A DNA stretch of 64,000 nt from Burkholderiales bacterium (GCA_016790635.1 JAEUOR010000063.1:1-64000); one strand, 5' to 3'; shown: positions 50,073-58,760, counted from the stretch's first letter. The notes: a model not told the origin generated them from the sequence alone. Translations and numbers: made by a program.

Positions 50073-51214
50073 TGGCAGCCATCGCCCGCATGGCCTTGGA
50101 TGTGGCGCGCATCTCGCCCAAGACCTGCTGGAGTTTCATCCGCCTCTTCGCCAAGGACGGTCGCGTCGGTCACGGCGAGGCCACCCTGCAGGGGCGCGAA
50201 GCCGCCATCGCCGAGGCAGCGGCCCGCCATGCGAGCGCCGCGCTCCTATCCGATCTTGGGCAGCCGGAACGCTTTGCCGACACTGCGGCGCCTGTCACGC
50301 TCGAAGAGGCGGCGGCGGTCAGCGCGATCGACCAGGCCCTGTGGGACCTGGCTGCGCAGGGGGCCGGCCTGCCGCTGGCACGCAAGCTGGGTGGCGTGCG
50401 TCGCTCTCAGGTGCCGGTGTACGCCAACATCAATCGCCGTACCGAAGATCGCTCGCCCGCAGGCTTTGCTGCGAGTGCGCGTGCAGCCCTGGCCTGCGGG
50501 CATGCTGCGTTCAAGCTCGCGCCCTTCGATGAAGTCAGCGTTGCACGATGCGCGGCCGGCGAAGGCGAGGCCGACATGCGCGCGGGCCTGGCGCGCGTGG
50601 CCGCGGTGCGCGAGGTCGTCGGCGCGGGCGCGCGCCTGATGATCGATTGTCATTGGCGCTTCGACGAAGCGACCGCCGGTGCGCTGATAGACGCGACGCG
50701 CGAACTGCAACTCCACTGGATCGAGTGTCCGCTGCCGGAGACGGCGGAGACGATACCCGCGCTCAGGCGTCTGCGTGCACGCGCCAACGCGCAGGGCGTG
50801 CGTCTGGCGGGGCTGGAACAGGCCATCGGCCGTGCCGGTTTCCAGCCTTACTGCGAGGCCGGCGCCTACGACGTCATGATGCCGGACATCAAGTATGTCG
50901 GCGGTTATGCAGAGATGCTGCGCGTGGCCGACCTGTTCGGGCGTCACGGCGTGGCCATGTCGCCGCATAACCCGAGCGGGCCGATTTCCCATGCCGCGAG
51001 CCTGCACGTGGCGGCGGCGCTCGCGGATTTCGACGCGCTCGAGATGCAGTTCGACGAAAGCCCGCTGTTCGATTCACTGCTCGACGACCCGCTGCCGGCG
51101 CCGCGCGCGGGTTCGATCCGGCAGCGCGACACACCGGGGCTTGGCGCATCGCTGTCGCAAGCCCGTCTTGCGTCGCTGGCGGCCGTGCCCGCGCGGGTGT
51201 GGGAGTGCAGATGA
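50072..51214 (+). CDS. Mandelate racemase/muconate lactonizing (enolase superfamily) enzyme, acid-sugar dehydratase-like
   Basis: A 380-residue TIM-barrel enzyme that abstracts a proton alpha to a carboxylate. Metal ligands are visible in LMIDCHWRFDEAT (Asp), LHWIECPLPE (Glu) and LAGLEQAIG (Glu). VMMPDIKYVGGYAEML and MSPHNPSGPISHAASLH give the Asp and His of the catalytic dyad region; FKLAPFDEV holds a lysine on strand 2. The HNPSGP context resembles galactonate- or arabinonate-type dehydratases. Coupled with GntR upstream and the lactonase downstream, it probably dehydrates an aldonic or uronic acid. Substrate not determined. Confidence 0.88.
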   Translation: MAAIARMALDVARISPKTCWSFIRLFAKDGRVGHGEATLQGREAAIAEAAARHASAALLSDLGQPERFADTAAPVTLEEAAAVSAIDQALWDLAAQGAGLPLARKLGGVRRSQVPVYANINRRTEDRSPAGFAASARAALACGHAAFKLAPFDEVSVARCAAGEGEADMRAGLARVAAVREVVGAGARLMIDCHWRFDEATAGALIDATRELQLHWIECPLPETAETIPALRRLRARANAQGVRLAGLEQAIGRAGFQPYCEAGAYDVMMPDIKYVGGYAEMLRVADLFGRHGVAMSPHNPSGPISHAASLHVAAALADFDALEMQFDESPLFDSLLDDPLPAPRAGSIRQRDTPGLGASLSQARLASLAAVPARVWECR

Positions 51215-52137
51215 GAGAGGAGCGCGCCCGCTGCGAGCCGATCGGGACGCAGCGCCACGTGCTGGCCGAAACGCCGGCCTGGTGCGCCGCGAGCGGCGCG
51301 CTGTGGTGGATCGACGTGCGCGGGCCGACCCTGTTTCGCTGGGACGGCCGTGCCGCCGAGCCGGAGGCGTGGCCCCTGGCCGATGTCGTCGGCGGCGCCG
51401 CGGTTGCCGACGATGGTCGCGTGGTGGTGGCCTTGCGCGATTCGCTGGCGGTCTTCGATGCGGCCGATGCGACTCTCACGCCGCTCGTCCGTGTCGAACC
51501 TGCCCGGGCGGAACACCGGCTCAACGAACTGAAGACCGACCCGCAAGGTTGCCTGTGGTGCGGCAGCATGCGCGACTACGGCGCCGCCACCGCGGGTTCG
51601 CTCTATCGCATCGACACCTCGCTCGCCGTGCGTACGGTGCGCACGAATATCACCATCCCCAACGGCATGGCATTCACGCCCGACGGCGCGGGCATGGTCT
51701 TCGTCGATACCGGAGAGGGAGTGATCGAAGCAGCCGCGTGGGATGCGGTGAGCGGCCTGCCGGGCACATGGCGTCCCCATGTGGCGGCAGGCGTGGCGCC
51801 CGGACGGCCTGACGGGGATGCTTTCGATGCCGACGGATGCTTGTGGAGCGCACGCTTTGGCGCCGGCTGCATCGCGCGCTTCACGCCGGAGGGCCGACTG
51901 GATCGCCTGGTCAGCCTGCCGGCCACGCAGGTCACCTCGCTGGCGTTTGGCGGCGCGCACCTGGACACCCTCTTTGTCACCACCGGCACCCAGCGCTTGA
52001 GTGCCGAGGCCTTGCGCGCTGAACCGCTGGCGGGCGCGCTTCTGGCGCTTTCAGTCGGCGTGCGCGGTGCGCCGGTGGCGCCTGCGGTCCTGCCGGCGCG
52101 GCCACGCCCGTCACCGGTCACCGGAGTCGCAGCGTGA
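51211..52137 (+). CDS. SMP-30/gluconolactonase family lactonase
   Basis: A 308-residue six-bladed beta-propeller expected to hydrolyse a sugar lactone to the acid. Metal ligands are in LAETPAWCAASGALWWID (Glu), RLNELKTDPQGCLWCG (Asn), ITIPNGMAFTPDG (Asn) and RPDGDAFDADGCLWSA (Asp). The start overlaps the dehydratase stop as ATGA. Lactonase followed by dehydratase is a recurring oxidative sugar-acid pathway; here the lactonase product should feed the enzyme encoded just upstream. Confidence 0.92.
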   Translation: MREERARCEPIGTQRHVLAETPAWCAASGALWWIDVRGPTLFRWDGRAAEPEAWPLADVVGGAAVADDGRVVVALRDSLAVFDAADATLTPLVRVEPARAEHRLNELKTDPQGCLWCGSMRDYGAATAGSLYRIDTSLAVRTVRTNITIPNGMAFTPDGAGMVFVDTGEGVIEAAAWDAVSGLPGTWRPHVAAGVAPGRPDGDAFDADGCLWSARFGAGCIARFTPEGRLDRLVSLPATQVTSLAFGGAHLDTLFVTTGTQRLSAEALRAEPLAGALLALSVGVRGAPVAPAVLPARPRPSPVTGVAA

Positions 52138-52913
52138 GGAATGCACGCACGACCGCCATGGCTGCCGGGTTGCCCTTGGTCGGCCTGACCCTGGTGCTGC
52201 TCGCCTGGGAGGCGGCGGCGCGCCTGGCCGCCAACGCCACCCTGGTGCCGCCGCCGCTGGTGGTGGGGCGCGCGTTCATCGGCATGCTCGACGGCGACCT
52301 GCCCGCCGATATCGGCGCGAGCCTGGTGCACCTGAGCATCGGTTACAGCCTGGGCGTGATTTCAGGCCTCATCCTCGCTCTCATCGCCGCCGGTTCGCGC
52401 CGCCTCGAAGCGGTCATCGACCCATTGGTCGAGTTCCTGCGCCCAATCAGCCCGATTGCCTGGATTCCGCTGGCCATCCTCTTTTTTGGGGTCGGCCGCG
52501 CCGTGCCGGTCTATCTGATCTTCTATGCAGCGTTGTTCCCGATTTTCGTCAGCACCCTGGATGGCATCCGCCGTGTCGATCCGCGCCTCGTGCTGGCGGC
52601 GGCTTCGCTGGGCGCATCGCGCGCGCTGGTGGTGCGCGCGGTGGTGCTGCCGGCAGCGTTGCCATCGGTCATCGCCGGGGCGCGGTTGTCGTTGGGCGTG
52701 GCCTGGATGTCGCTGGTGGCCGGCGAGATCGTGGGCGGCGACGCCGGCATCGGCTGGCGCATCCTCTGGTACCAGGAGTTCTTCCAGATGGATCACGTGC
52801 TGGCGGCCATCCTGGTCGTCGGGGTACTGGGTCTGGCGGCAGACCTGGTCCTGCGCGGTGTGCAGGCGCTGGCGCGCCGCTGGAACCCTGCCGCGGCGGA
52901 GGGCGCGACATGA
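52134..52913 (+). CDS. NitT/TauT-class ABC transporter permease (first)
   Basis: A 259-residue permease of the SsuC/TauC type with about six transmembrane helices. The GTG start overlaps the lactonase stop (GTGA). Marks are LTLVLLAWEAAARL, PISPIAWIPLAILFFGVGRA and the coupling EAA-like loop LGASRALVVRAVVLPAALPS followed by IAGARLSLGVAWMSLVAGEI. It is paired with a different second permease 4 bp into its end, implying a heterodimeric channel. Confidence 0.92.
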   Translation: MRNARTTAMAAGLPLVGLTLVLLAWEAAARLAANATLVPPPLVVGRAFIGMLDGDLPADIGASLVHLSIGYSLGVISGLILALIAAGSRRLEAVIDPLVEFLRPISPIAWIPLAILFFGVGRAVPVYLIFYAALFPIFVSTLDGIRRVDPRLVLAAASLGASRALVVRAVVLPAALPSVIAGARLSLGVAWMSLVAGEIVGGDAGIGWRILWYQEFFQMDHVLAAILVVGVLGLAADLVLRGVQALARRWNPAAAEGAT

Positions 52914-53716
52914 GTTTCGCGCTGCGCACGCCATTGCCGCTCGGTACGCGCATCATGCTGCCGGTTGGCGTGCTGGTCGCGATCCTGATCGCCTGGGAGA
53001 CCGCCGTGCGAGGCGCCGCCGCACAAGGCCTGGTGCCCTTGCCCTCGGGCGTGTTTGTCAGCGGCGTCGACCTGACGATGAGCGGGGTGATCGTGGCCGC
53101 CATGTCCGGCAGCCTTGCGCGCGTCGCGATCGGCTTTGCCTTCGGCGCGGCAGTCGGCGTGCCGCTGGGGCTGGCCATCGGCGCGCTGCCGACCCTGGAT
53201 CGGGCGCTGCGTCCGGTGCTGGACATGTTGCGCTCGATCGCGCCGATCGCGTGGATCCCCATGGCCATCCTGTGGCTGGGGGTGCGCGGTAACGCAGCGC
53301 TTTTCGTGGTCGCCTACGGCGCGGTGTTTCCCTTCATCGTCGCCGCCAGCCAGGCCGCGCGCCAGACCGACCGGCGCCTCCTGGCCGCGGCGCGCTCGTT
53401 GGGCGCCGGTCCGTTCACCATGCTGCGCTCGGTGTGGCTGCCGGCGGCGCTGCCGATGATTTTCACCGGGGCGCGCATCGCGCTGGCGTTCGCGTGGGCC
53501 TCCATCATCGCCGCCGAACTGGCGGTGGGCATCAAGGTGGCCGGCCACGGTCGCAGCGTGGCCGGCATCGGCCAGCTGATGGTCGAGACCCTGTACGTGA
53601 AGCGCGACGTCGACGCGCTGGTCTTCTACATGCTGGTGGTGGGTGCGGTCAGCTTCGCCATCGATGCGGGCCTGCGCTGGGCCCAGCGCGTGATCCTGCC
53701 CTGGAGCGGCAAATGA
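52910..53716 (+). CDS. NitT/TauT-class ABC transporter permease (second)
   Basis: A 268-residue permease related to the first but clearly different (loop SLGAGPFTMLRSVWLPAALP and IAPIAWIPMAILWLGVRGNA). It has about six helices and an N-terminal extension. It overlaps the first permease and the ATPase as ATGA at both ends. Most NitT/TauT operons encode one permease forming a homodimer, so two adjacent non-identical ones are less common. Confidence 0.92.
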   Translation: MSFALRTPLPLGTRIMLPVGVLVAILIAWETAVRGAAAQGLVPLPSGVFVSGVDLTMSGVIVAAMSGSLARVAIGFAFGAAVGVPLGLAIGALPTLDRALRPVLDMLRSIAPIAWIPMAILWLGVRGNAALFVVAYGAVFPFIVAASQAARQTDRRLLAAARSLGAGPFTMLRSVWLPAALPMIFTGARIALAFAWASIIAAELAVGIKVAGHGRSVAGIGQLMVETLYVKRDVDALVFYMLVVGAVSFAIDAGLRWAQRVILPWSGK

Positions 53717-54540
53717 ATCCCATTGTGCGTGTCACAGGCGTCAGCAAGGAATTCCTGAGCGGCCGCGACGGCAGTCGGGTGCAGGCCCTGGACGGCATCG
53801 ACTTGTCGATAGGGCGCGGCGAATTCGTCGCCGTGGTCGGGCCCTCCGGCTGCGGCAAGTCGACGCTCTTGTCCCTGATCGCCGGGTTCGCGGCGCCGAG
53901 TGCAGGCACGATCGAATTCGACTCCCGGCCAGTGACCGGCCCCGGCCCCGAGCGCGGCGTGATGTTCCAGGAATACGCGCTCTTTCCCTGGCGCACCGTG
54001 GAGGGCAATGTCGAGTTCGGACCCTACGCGCGCGGTGTGGACGCCGCGACGCGGCGCGCGCGAGCCCGATCGCTGATCGAGCTGGTGGGGCTCTCCGGTT
54101 TCGAGAAGCGATTCCCGCACGAGCTTTCCGGCGGAATGCGTCAGCGCTGCGCCCTGGCGCGCATGCTCGCCAATGAACCGGCCCTGTGGCTCATGGACGA
54201 ACCCCTGGCAGCGGTCGACTTGCAGACGCGCATCATCCTGCAGGACGAGCTGTTGCGCCTGTGGGGTGACGGTCACGCGGCCGCCGCCGGGGGGACGGGC
54301 AAGGTCAACCGACCGACCGTGCTGTTCGTCACCCACGGCATCGACGAGGCCGTGCTGCTGGCCGACCGCGTGCTGGTGCTGGCGCGCCGGCCCGGGCGCA
54401 TCAAGGAAGTTGTCACCATCGACCTGCCGCGGCCGCGCGCGGCTCAGCGCAACACGCCGGCGATGGCCCGGTTGATCGAACACGTCTGGAGCCTGATCCG
54501 CGACGAGGCGGTGCAGGCGATCAGCGAAGAGTCCGGTTGA
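53713..54540 (+). CDS. NitT/TauT-class ABC transporter ATPase
   Basis: A 275-residue ATPase of the SsuB/TauB type. Walker A is VGPSGCGKSTLLSLIAGF, the Q-loop VMFQEYALFPWRTVEGNV, signature ELSGGMRQRCALARMLA, Walker B ALWLMDEPLAAVDLQTR and switch His FVTHGIDEAVLLADR. An insertion of about 14 residues rich in Ala and Gly (HAAAAGGTGK) precedes the switch strand. It overlaps the second permease as ATGA. Confidence 0.94.
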   Translation: MNPIVRVTGVSKEFLSGRDGSRVQALDGIDLSIGRGEFVAVVGPSGCGKSTLLSLIAGFAAPSAGTIEFDSRPVTGPGPERGVMFQEYALFPWRTVEGNVEFGPYARGVDAATRRARARSLIELVGLSGFEKRFPHELSGGMRQRCALARMLANEPALWLMDEPLAAVDLQTRIILQDELLRLWGDGHAAAAGGTGKVNRPTVLFVTHGIDEAVLLADRVLVLARRPGRIKEVVTIDLPRPRAAQRNTPAMARLIEHVWSLIRDEAVQAISEESG

Positions 54541-54600
54541 ACCAGCGGCGATTTTCCGTTCGCTGCATATGACCGTTCCGAAGCGATCCGTACCCACCCC

Positions 54601-54736
54601 TGGCGACATCCGCCAGACCGTAGTCCACCACAAGGAGGCAAGCATGCAATCCAACCATCGCCGCAGATTCCTGGGCCAGGCGTCCGCCCTGGCCGGCCTG
54701 CCCATGCTGTCAGTGAGCCCCGCGTTTGCGCAGGCG
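54601..54736 (+). repeat. Duplicated 5' segment, copy A (leader, RBS and signal-peptide codons)
   Basis: 136 bases: 43 before the ATG and the first 31 codons of the NitT/TauT-type receptor. Aligned without gaps to 56724-56859 it shows 31/43 upstream and 75/93 coding identities by hand count. Similarity ends at the signal-peptidase site. Confidence 0.8.
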
Positions 54737-55849
54737 GTCAAACTTTCGATGGGCGTCGGCCTGGCGCAGGAGTCGGGCGCGCTGATCATGAAAATGCGCC
54801 AGGACAACCTGCTCGAGCAGGCGGCCAAGGAACTCGGCGTGGCCGGCATCGAACCCGAATTTCTTTCCTTTCCGGTCCTGCTGCGCATGCTGCAGGGCAT
54901 CGCTGCCGGGCAGCTGCAGTTCGGCACGCTCGGCTCGACCCCGACCATCCGCTCGCTCACCGGGCCCGACCCGGTGGTGCCGCTGGCGATCGTCGGCGGC
55001 GGCAACCTGTTTCCCTTGCAGGTGCCGCCCAATTCGCCGATCCGCAACCTGAACGACCTGAAGGGAAAGACCATCCTGACCATCGTCGGTTCGGACCTGC
55101 ACCTGGTGCTGGTGCGCATCCTCAAGGCGCACGCGGGCATTGACGACCCCAAGGAGTGGGGCATCACGCTGCGCAACATCAATGCGTTGACCGAATTGGG
55201 GCGGCCCCAGACGGGTGTGGACGCGTGCCTGAGCCTGGCGCCGACCTCCGCGATGGCCGAACGCGAGGGCCTGCTCGTCACCGTCATGCGCAACGACGGC
55301 AAGACCGGCGCGCACTATCGCGGGCCGGAGGGCAGCGGCGCCGGCAAGACCATCGCGAGCTTCGCCAAGACGCCCTTCGCGCCGGAGGCCTACTACCCGC
55401 ACCGCATCTGGATCGTCGCCAGGCGCGATTTCCTGGCCGCCAACCCCAAGGTCGTGACCGCGCTCCTGGTGGCCAATCACCGCGCTGTGGCGACCCTGGC
55501 CAAAGGCGGCACCTCGGAGATCATCAAGGCGGGCGCGGCCAACTGGGCCGGTTCGGCGCAGTCGCAGGGCGACTGGATCGACAACGTGCTGTGGAAGCGC
55601 CGTGGCTGGTCGTGGGTGACCGAGGGCGATGCGCGCACCCTGGTGGGGCTCTCCACCACCAAGGCGATCTTCCAGACCGCGCTCGATGCCGAAGCCGCCA
55701 AGAAATTGTTTGTGTTGGGCGCGGACGTGTCGCGTGCCGCCTACGAAGCGGTCGGCCGTGTGCCCGAGCGCGCCGTATTCGATGACCAGAAAAGCGATGT
55801 GCGCGGCAGGCCGGTGTGGGAGTCGGCCAACTGGAACCTCAAGGCCTGA
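54644..55849 (+). CDS. NitT/TauT-type periplasmic substrate-binding protein
   Basis: A 401-residue receptor of the SsuA/THI5-like class. ATG 54644 follows AAGGAGG. The leader NHRRRFLGQASALAGLP is Tat-like and is cleaved near AFAQA. Mature features are LRMLQGIAAGQLQFGTLGST, LKGKTILTIVGSDLHLVLVR and a C-terminal lobe with WSWVTEGDAR. It is longer than typical SsuA (about 320). It lies 103 bp after the ATPase, and its 5' segment is duplicated at the Bug gene 2.1 kb downstream. Probable ligand: the acid or lactone processed by the cassette. Confidence 0.9.
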   Translation: MQSNHRRRFLGQASALAGLPMLSVSPAFAQAVKLSMGVGLAQESGALIMKMRQDNLLEQAAKELGVAGIEPEFLSFPVLLRMLQGIAAGQLQFGTLGSTPTIRSLTGPDPVVPLAIVGGGNLFPLQVPPNSPIRNLNDLKGKTILTIVGSDLHLVLVRILKAHAGIDDPKEWGITLRNINALTELGRPQTGVDACLSLAPTSAMAEREGLLVTVMRNDGKTGAHYRGPEGSGAGKTIASFAKTPFAPEAYYPHRIWIVARRDFLAANPKVVTALLVANHRAVATLAKGGTSEIIKAGAANWAGSAQSQGDWIDNVLWKRRGWSWVTEGDARTLVGLSTTKAIFQTALDAEAAKKLFVLGADVSRAAYEAVGRVPERAVFDDQKSDVRGRPVWESANWNLKA

Positions 55850-55853
55850 GGCG

Positions 55854-56675
55854 ATGGATCGCGGGGCGATGGCCGCCGGCGCGGCACGCGTTGCCGCGCG
55901 CTTTTCCATGGCCGGTCGGCGTGCGCTCATCACCGGGGCCAGCCTGTCGATCGGCCGCGCCATCGCTCTGGCGTTCGCGGATGCGGGTGCTGCGCTGGCC
56001 TTGCAGCATGCAGGTGCGGCGGATGCGGGGCTGGGCCACCCGCACGCGGCACCAGAAACCGCCGCGCTGCTCGCCGAGCGTGGCGCCAGTTACAAGTTCA
56101 TCGAGTCCGACTTCGCCGAACCCGGCGCGGGTCGGCGCTGTTTTGCCGCTGCGGAGGCCGCGCTCGGCGGGGTCGATATCCTGGTGCTGGCCGCTTCGGT
56201 GCAAAAGCGCACGCCGCTCGAAGCGGTTGACGAGGTCGAGCGCGATTGGCAAAGGCGCATCAATTTCGATGCCCCGGTCGAACTCCTGCAAGCGGCCGTG
56301 CCGGGCATGCGCGCGCGCGGCTGGGGTCGCATCCTGACCATCGGCAGCGTCAACCAGACGCGGCCTGATGCGGAACTTGCCGTCTATGCCGCCTTGAAGA
56401 GTGCGCAACACAACCTGGCCATCAATCTGGCGCGCCAGCTCGCGCCTGCCGGCATCACCGTCAACAATTTGTCTCCGGGGCTGGTGGCCACCGCGCGCAA
56501 TCAATGGCGACGCAAGGATGCGGATCAATGGGGCGCGATCCAGCGCGCGGCCAATCCCATGGGTCGCGCAGGGTCGCCCGAGGAAATGGCCGGTGCTGCG
56601 CTGCTCCTGTGCTCCGAGGCTGGCAGTTTCATCACGGGGGCGGACCTGCAGGCGACCGGCGGCGGGCATCTGTGA
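55854..56675 (+). CDS. Short-chain dehydrogenase/reductase of the sugar-acid cassette
   Basis: A 273-residue classical SDR. Cofactor motif ALITGASLSIGRAIALAF, then the beta-4 motif VDILVLAASVQKRTPLEAV (LAAS replaces NNAG) and active site ILTIGSVNQ with AVYAALKSAQ (Ser, Tyr, Lys). The C-terminal FITGADLQATGGGHL is typical of sugar or polyol dehydrogenases. It starts 4 bp after the receptor stop, so it belongs to the same transcript. It could oxidise the sugar to the lactone that the SMP-30 enzyme opens. Confidence 0.9.
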   Translation: MDRGAMAAGAARVAARFSMAGRRALITGASLSIGRAIALAFADAGAALALQHAGAADAGLGHPHAAPETAALLAERGASYKFIESDFAEPGAGRRCFAAAEAALGGVDILVLAASVQKRTPLEAVDEVERDWQRRINFDAPVELLQAAVPGMRARGWGRILTIGSVNQTRPDAELAVYAALKSAQHNLAINLARQLAPAGITVNNLSPGLVATARNQWRRKDADQWGAIQRAANPMGRAGSPEEMAGAALLLCSEAGSFITGADLQATGGGHL

Positions 56676-56683
56676 GGCCGACA

Positions 56684-56711
56684 GGCAGCGCCACCCTGCC
56701 GTTCAGCGTCC
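56684..56711. repeat. 28-bp direct repeat, left copy
   Basis: Exact 28-base match to 57794-57821; the two copies flank the Bug receptor gene. Each copy has a small internal GGCAG/CTGCC hairpin. The left copy begins 8 bases after the SDR stop. Confidence 0.85.
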
Positions 56712-56723
56712 AAGCATTCACCC

Positions 56724-56859
56724 TTGCGACGTCCGCCATCGTGCAATCCACCCTGAGAAGGCAAGCATGCAATCCATCCATCGCCGCGGATTCCTCTGTC
56801 ACGCGTCCGCTTTGGCCTGCCTGCCCGCGCTGGCGGCAAGCCCCGCCTTCGCGCAGGCC
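56724..56859 (+). repeat. Duplicated 5' segment, copy B (leader, RBS and signal-peptide codons)
   Basis: Gapless counterpart of 54601-54736, fused here to a Bug-family mature domain. The encoded leaders share MQS-x-HRR-x-FL, then ASALA, and end SPAFAQA. Most coding differences are single-base. Confidence 0.8.
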
Positions 56860-57759
56860 GCGTACCCGCAGAAACCCATCCGGCTGATCGTGCCGAGTGC
56901 GCCGGGCGACGGCTCGGACCTGATCGCGCGCATGATCGGCGACAAGCTGACGCAGGTGCTCGGACAGTCGATCGTCGTCGACAACCGCACGGGCGCGGGT
57001 GGCCGCGTCGGTACCGAGGCTGCGGCGAGGGCCGCGCCCGACGGCTATACGCTGATCATGGGCAACGCCGGCTCGCATGGCATCAATGCCGCGCTCTACC
57101 GCGACCTTACCTACGACATCGAACGCGACTTCGTCGCGATCACCCAGGTGATGCGCGCGCCGAACGTACTGGTCATCAACCCCTCGCTGCCAGCGAAGAG
57201 CGTGGCCGAGTTCATCGCGCTGCTCAAGGCGAACCCCGGCAAGTACAGCTACGCTTCGGGCGGCAACGGCAGCTCGGCGCACTTCACGGCCGAGCTCTTC
57301 AAGACGATGGCGGGCGTGGACATCGCGCACGTCCCCTACAAGGGCGCCACACCCGCGCTCGGCGGCGTGGTCGGCGGGGAGGTCGTGATGTTCATGGGCA
57401 ACCTGCCGCCCGCGATGGGTCACATCAAGGCCAATCGAGTTCGCGCTCTGGCTGTTACCACCGCGCAGCGCTCGTCGCTCGCGCCCGAGCTGCCGACGAT
57501 TGCCGAGGCAGGGCTGCCCGGCTTCGAGACCGTCGCGTGGTTCGGCCTGTTCGCCCCGGCCGGCACGCCGCCCGGGATGGTCGCCCGCGTGCGCGACGAG
57601 GTCGTGAAGATCGTTCAGCAACCCGACACCCGCGAGCGCCTCGTGGCGCTCGGCGGTGAGCCGGTCGGCAACACCTCCGCCGAGTTTGCCGCCATCGTGC
57701 GCGGCGACATCGCCAAATGGAAGCGCGTGGCCGTGGCCGCCAACATCAAGGCGGACTGA
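56767..57759 (+). CDS. Bug-family receptor of the sugar-acid cassette
   Basis: A 330-residue Bug protein with an RR-containing leader (IHRRGFLCHASALACLP) cleaved near AFAQA. Motifs are YPQKPIRLIVPSAPGDGSDL, DNRTGAGGRVGTEAA, APDGYTLIMGNAGS and AHVPYKGATPALGGVVGGE. The leader and ribosome-binding region are near-copies of those of the unrelated receptor at 54644. The gene is bracketed by a 28-bp direct repeat. Both facts suggest it was acquired or rearranged into the cassette later. Confidence 0.93.
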   Translation: MQSIHRRGFLCHASALACLPALAASPAFAQAAYPQKPIRLIVPSAPGDGSDLIARMIGDKLTQVLGQSIVVDNRTGAGGRVGTEAAARAAPDGYTLIMGNAGSHGINAALYRDLTYDIERDFVAITQVMRAPNVLVINPSLPAKSVAEFIALLKANPGKYSYASGGNGSSAHFTAELFKTMAGVDIAHVPYKGATPALGGVVGGEVVMFMGNLPPAMGHIKANRVRALAVTTAQRSSLAPELPTIAEAGLPGFETVAWFGLFAPAGTPPGMVARVRDEVVKIVQQPDTRERLVALGGEPVGNTSAEFAAIVRGDIAKWKRVAVAANIKAD

Positions 57760-57793
57760 GCACCTGCGAACGCCCAGTGCCGTGAGCTTGACT

Positions 57794-57821
57794 GGCAGCG
57801 CCACCCTGCCGTTCAGCGTCC
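57794..57821. repeat. 28-bp direct repeat, right copy (overlaps lysR stop)
   Basis: Exact copy of 56684-56711. On the minus strand it spans the last two codons and stop of the LysR gene (57813-57815), so this copy is probably the original and the left copy the duplicate. Confidence 0.85.
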
Positions 57822-58760
57822 GACGGGCCTGCGCTCGCCAAGCAGGGCCCTGCGTGTCACCGGCTTTTGCAACGCGTCCAGCCACCACTGCAGGGCACGT
57901 CCCTGCGCCTGTCGCGCGCTCTTGCGCCAGGCGTAACTCAGCTGCACCCGGTACTCCGGCCGATCCACGCGCTTGACCACCAGCCGGCCGGTGTCGATGT
58001 AGGGCTGGGCCAGGCAGGTCGGCAGGAAGCCGACGCCCAGGCCGCGCAACTGCGCGTCCAGCTTGGCCGGCATGGTCGCCACGGTGAAGACGTCCTGGCC
58101 GGTCAAGAGACCCAGGGAGATGCCGGCGCCCTGCGGTGCCGAGTCGGCCACGGTCACGGCGCGATAGGGGCGCACCACGTCGTCCGACAGCGGTTCCGGC
58201 GCCTTGGCCAGCCGATGGTGCGGCGCCACCACGAAGACGAACTTGATGCTCCCCAAGGGTTCGCGGCGCAGGTCGGCGCGGGTGGCTGCCTCCAGCACCA
58301 CTCCCAGCGCCAGGTCGGCACGGCCCGAGGTGAGGCTCTCGACCGTGCCCGACAAGGTTTCGGTGCGCAGCCGCAGGCGCGTGGGCGGGTCGAGGGCGAA
58401 GAACGCCGAGCACAACTCCATGACCGTGGCGTGGTCGATCACGCTTTCCACGGCGATGGTCAATTGCGGTTCCCAGCCGGTCGCCACGCGCTTGACGCGG
58501 TTGGCGACCGCGTCGATGTTGGCCAGCAGGGTGGCGCCTTCGCGCAAAAGTTCCGCGCCGGCTTCGGTCAGGCGCGCCTGGCGTGAACTGCGGTCGAACA
58601 GCAATACGTCCAGCGCCTCTTCGATCTGCCGTACCCGGTAGGTGAGGGCGCTGGGCACCATGTCGCTCTGGCGGGCCGCGGCGGCAAAGCTTCCGCTGTC
58701 GGCGATTCTTTGCAGGAGCGTCAGCGCAGCCGGGGTAAGAACGTCGCGTGGATTGGGCAT
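57813..58760 (-). CDS. LysR-family transcriptional regulator
   Basis: A 315-residue LTTR. The N-terminal winged HTH is LTPAALTLLQRIADSGSFAA then ARQSDMVPSALTYRVRQIEE, and the effector domain includes LTIAVESVIDHATVMELCSA and VAPHHRLAKAPEPL. It diverges from the pirin gene with 110 bp between starts, so pirin (and perhaps wrbA) is the likely target. Its 3' end meets the 28-bp repeat. Residues from 295 onward (RRALLGERRPVGR) look variable. Confidence 0.93.
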   Translation of the reverse strand: MPNPRDVLTPAALTLLQRIADSGSFAAAARQSDMVPSALTYRVRQIEEALDVLLFDRSSRQARLTEAGAELLREGATLLANIDAVANRVKRVATGWEPQLTIAVESVIDHATVMELCSAFFALDPPTRLRLRTETLSGTVESLTSGRADLALGVVLEAATRADLRREPLGSIKFVFVVAPHHRLAKAPEPLSDDVVRPYRAVTVADSAPQGAGISLGLLTGQDVFTVATMPAKLDAQLRGLGVGFLPTCLAQPYIDTGRLVVKRVDRPEYRVQLSYAWRKSARQAQGRALQWWLDALQKPVTRRALLGERRPVGR

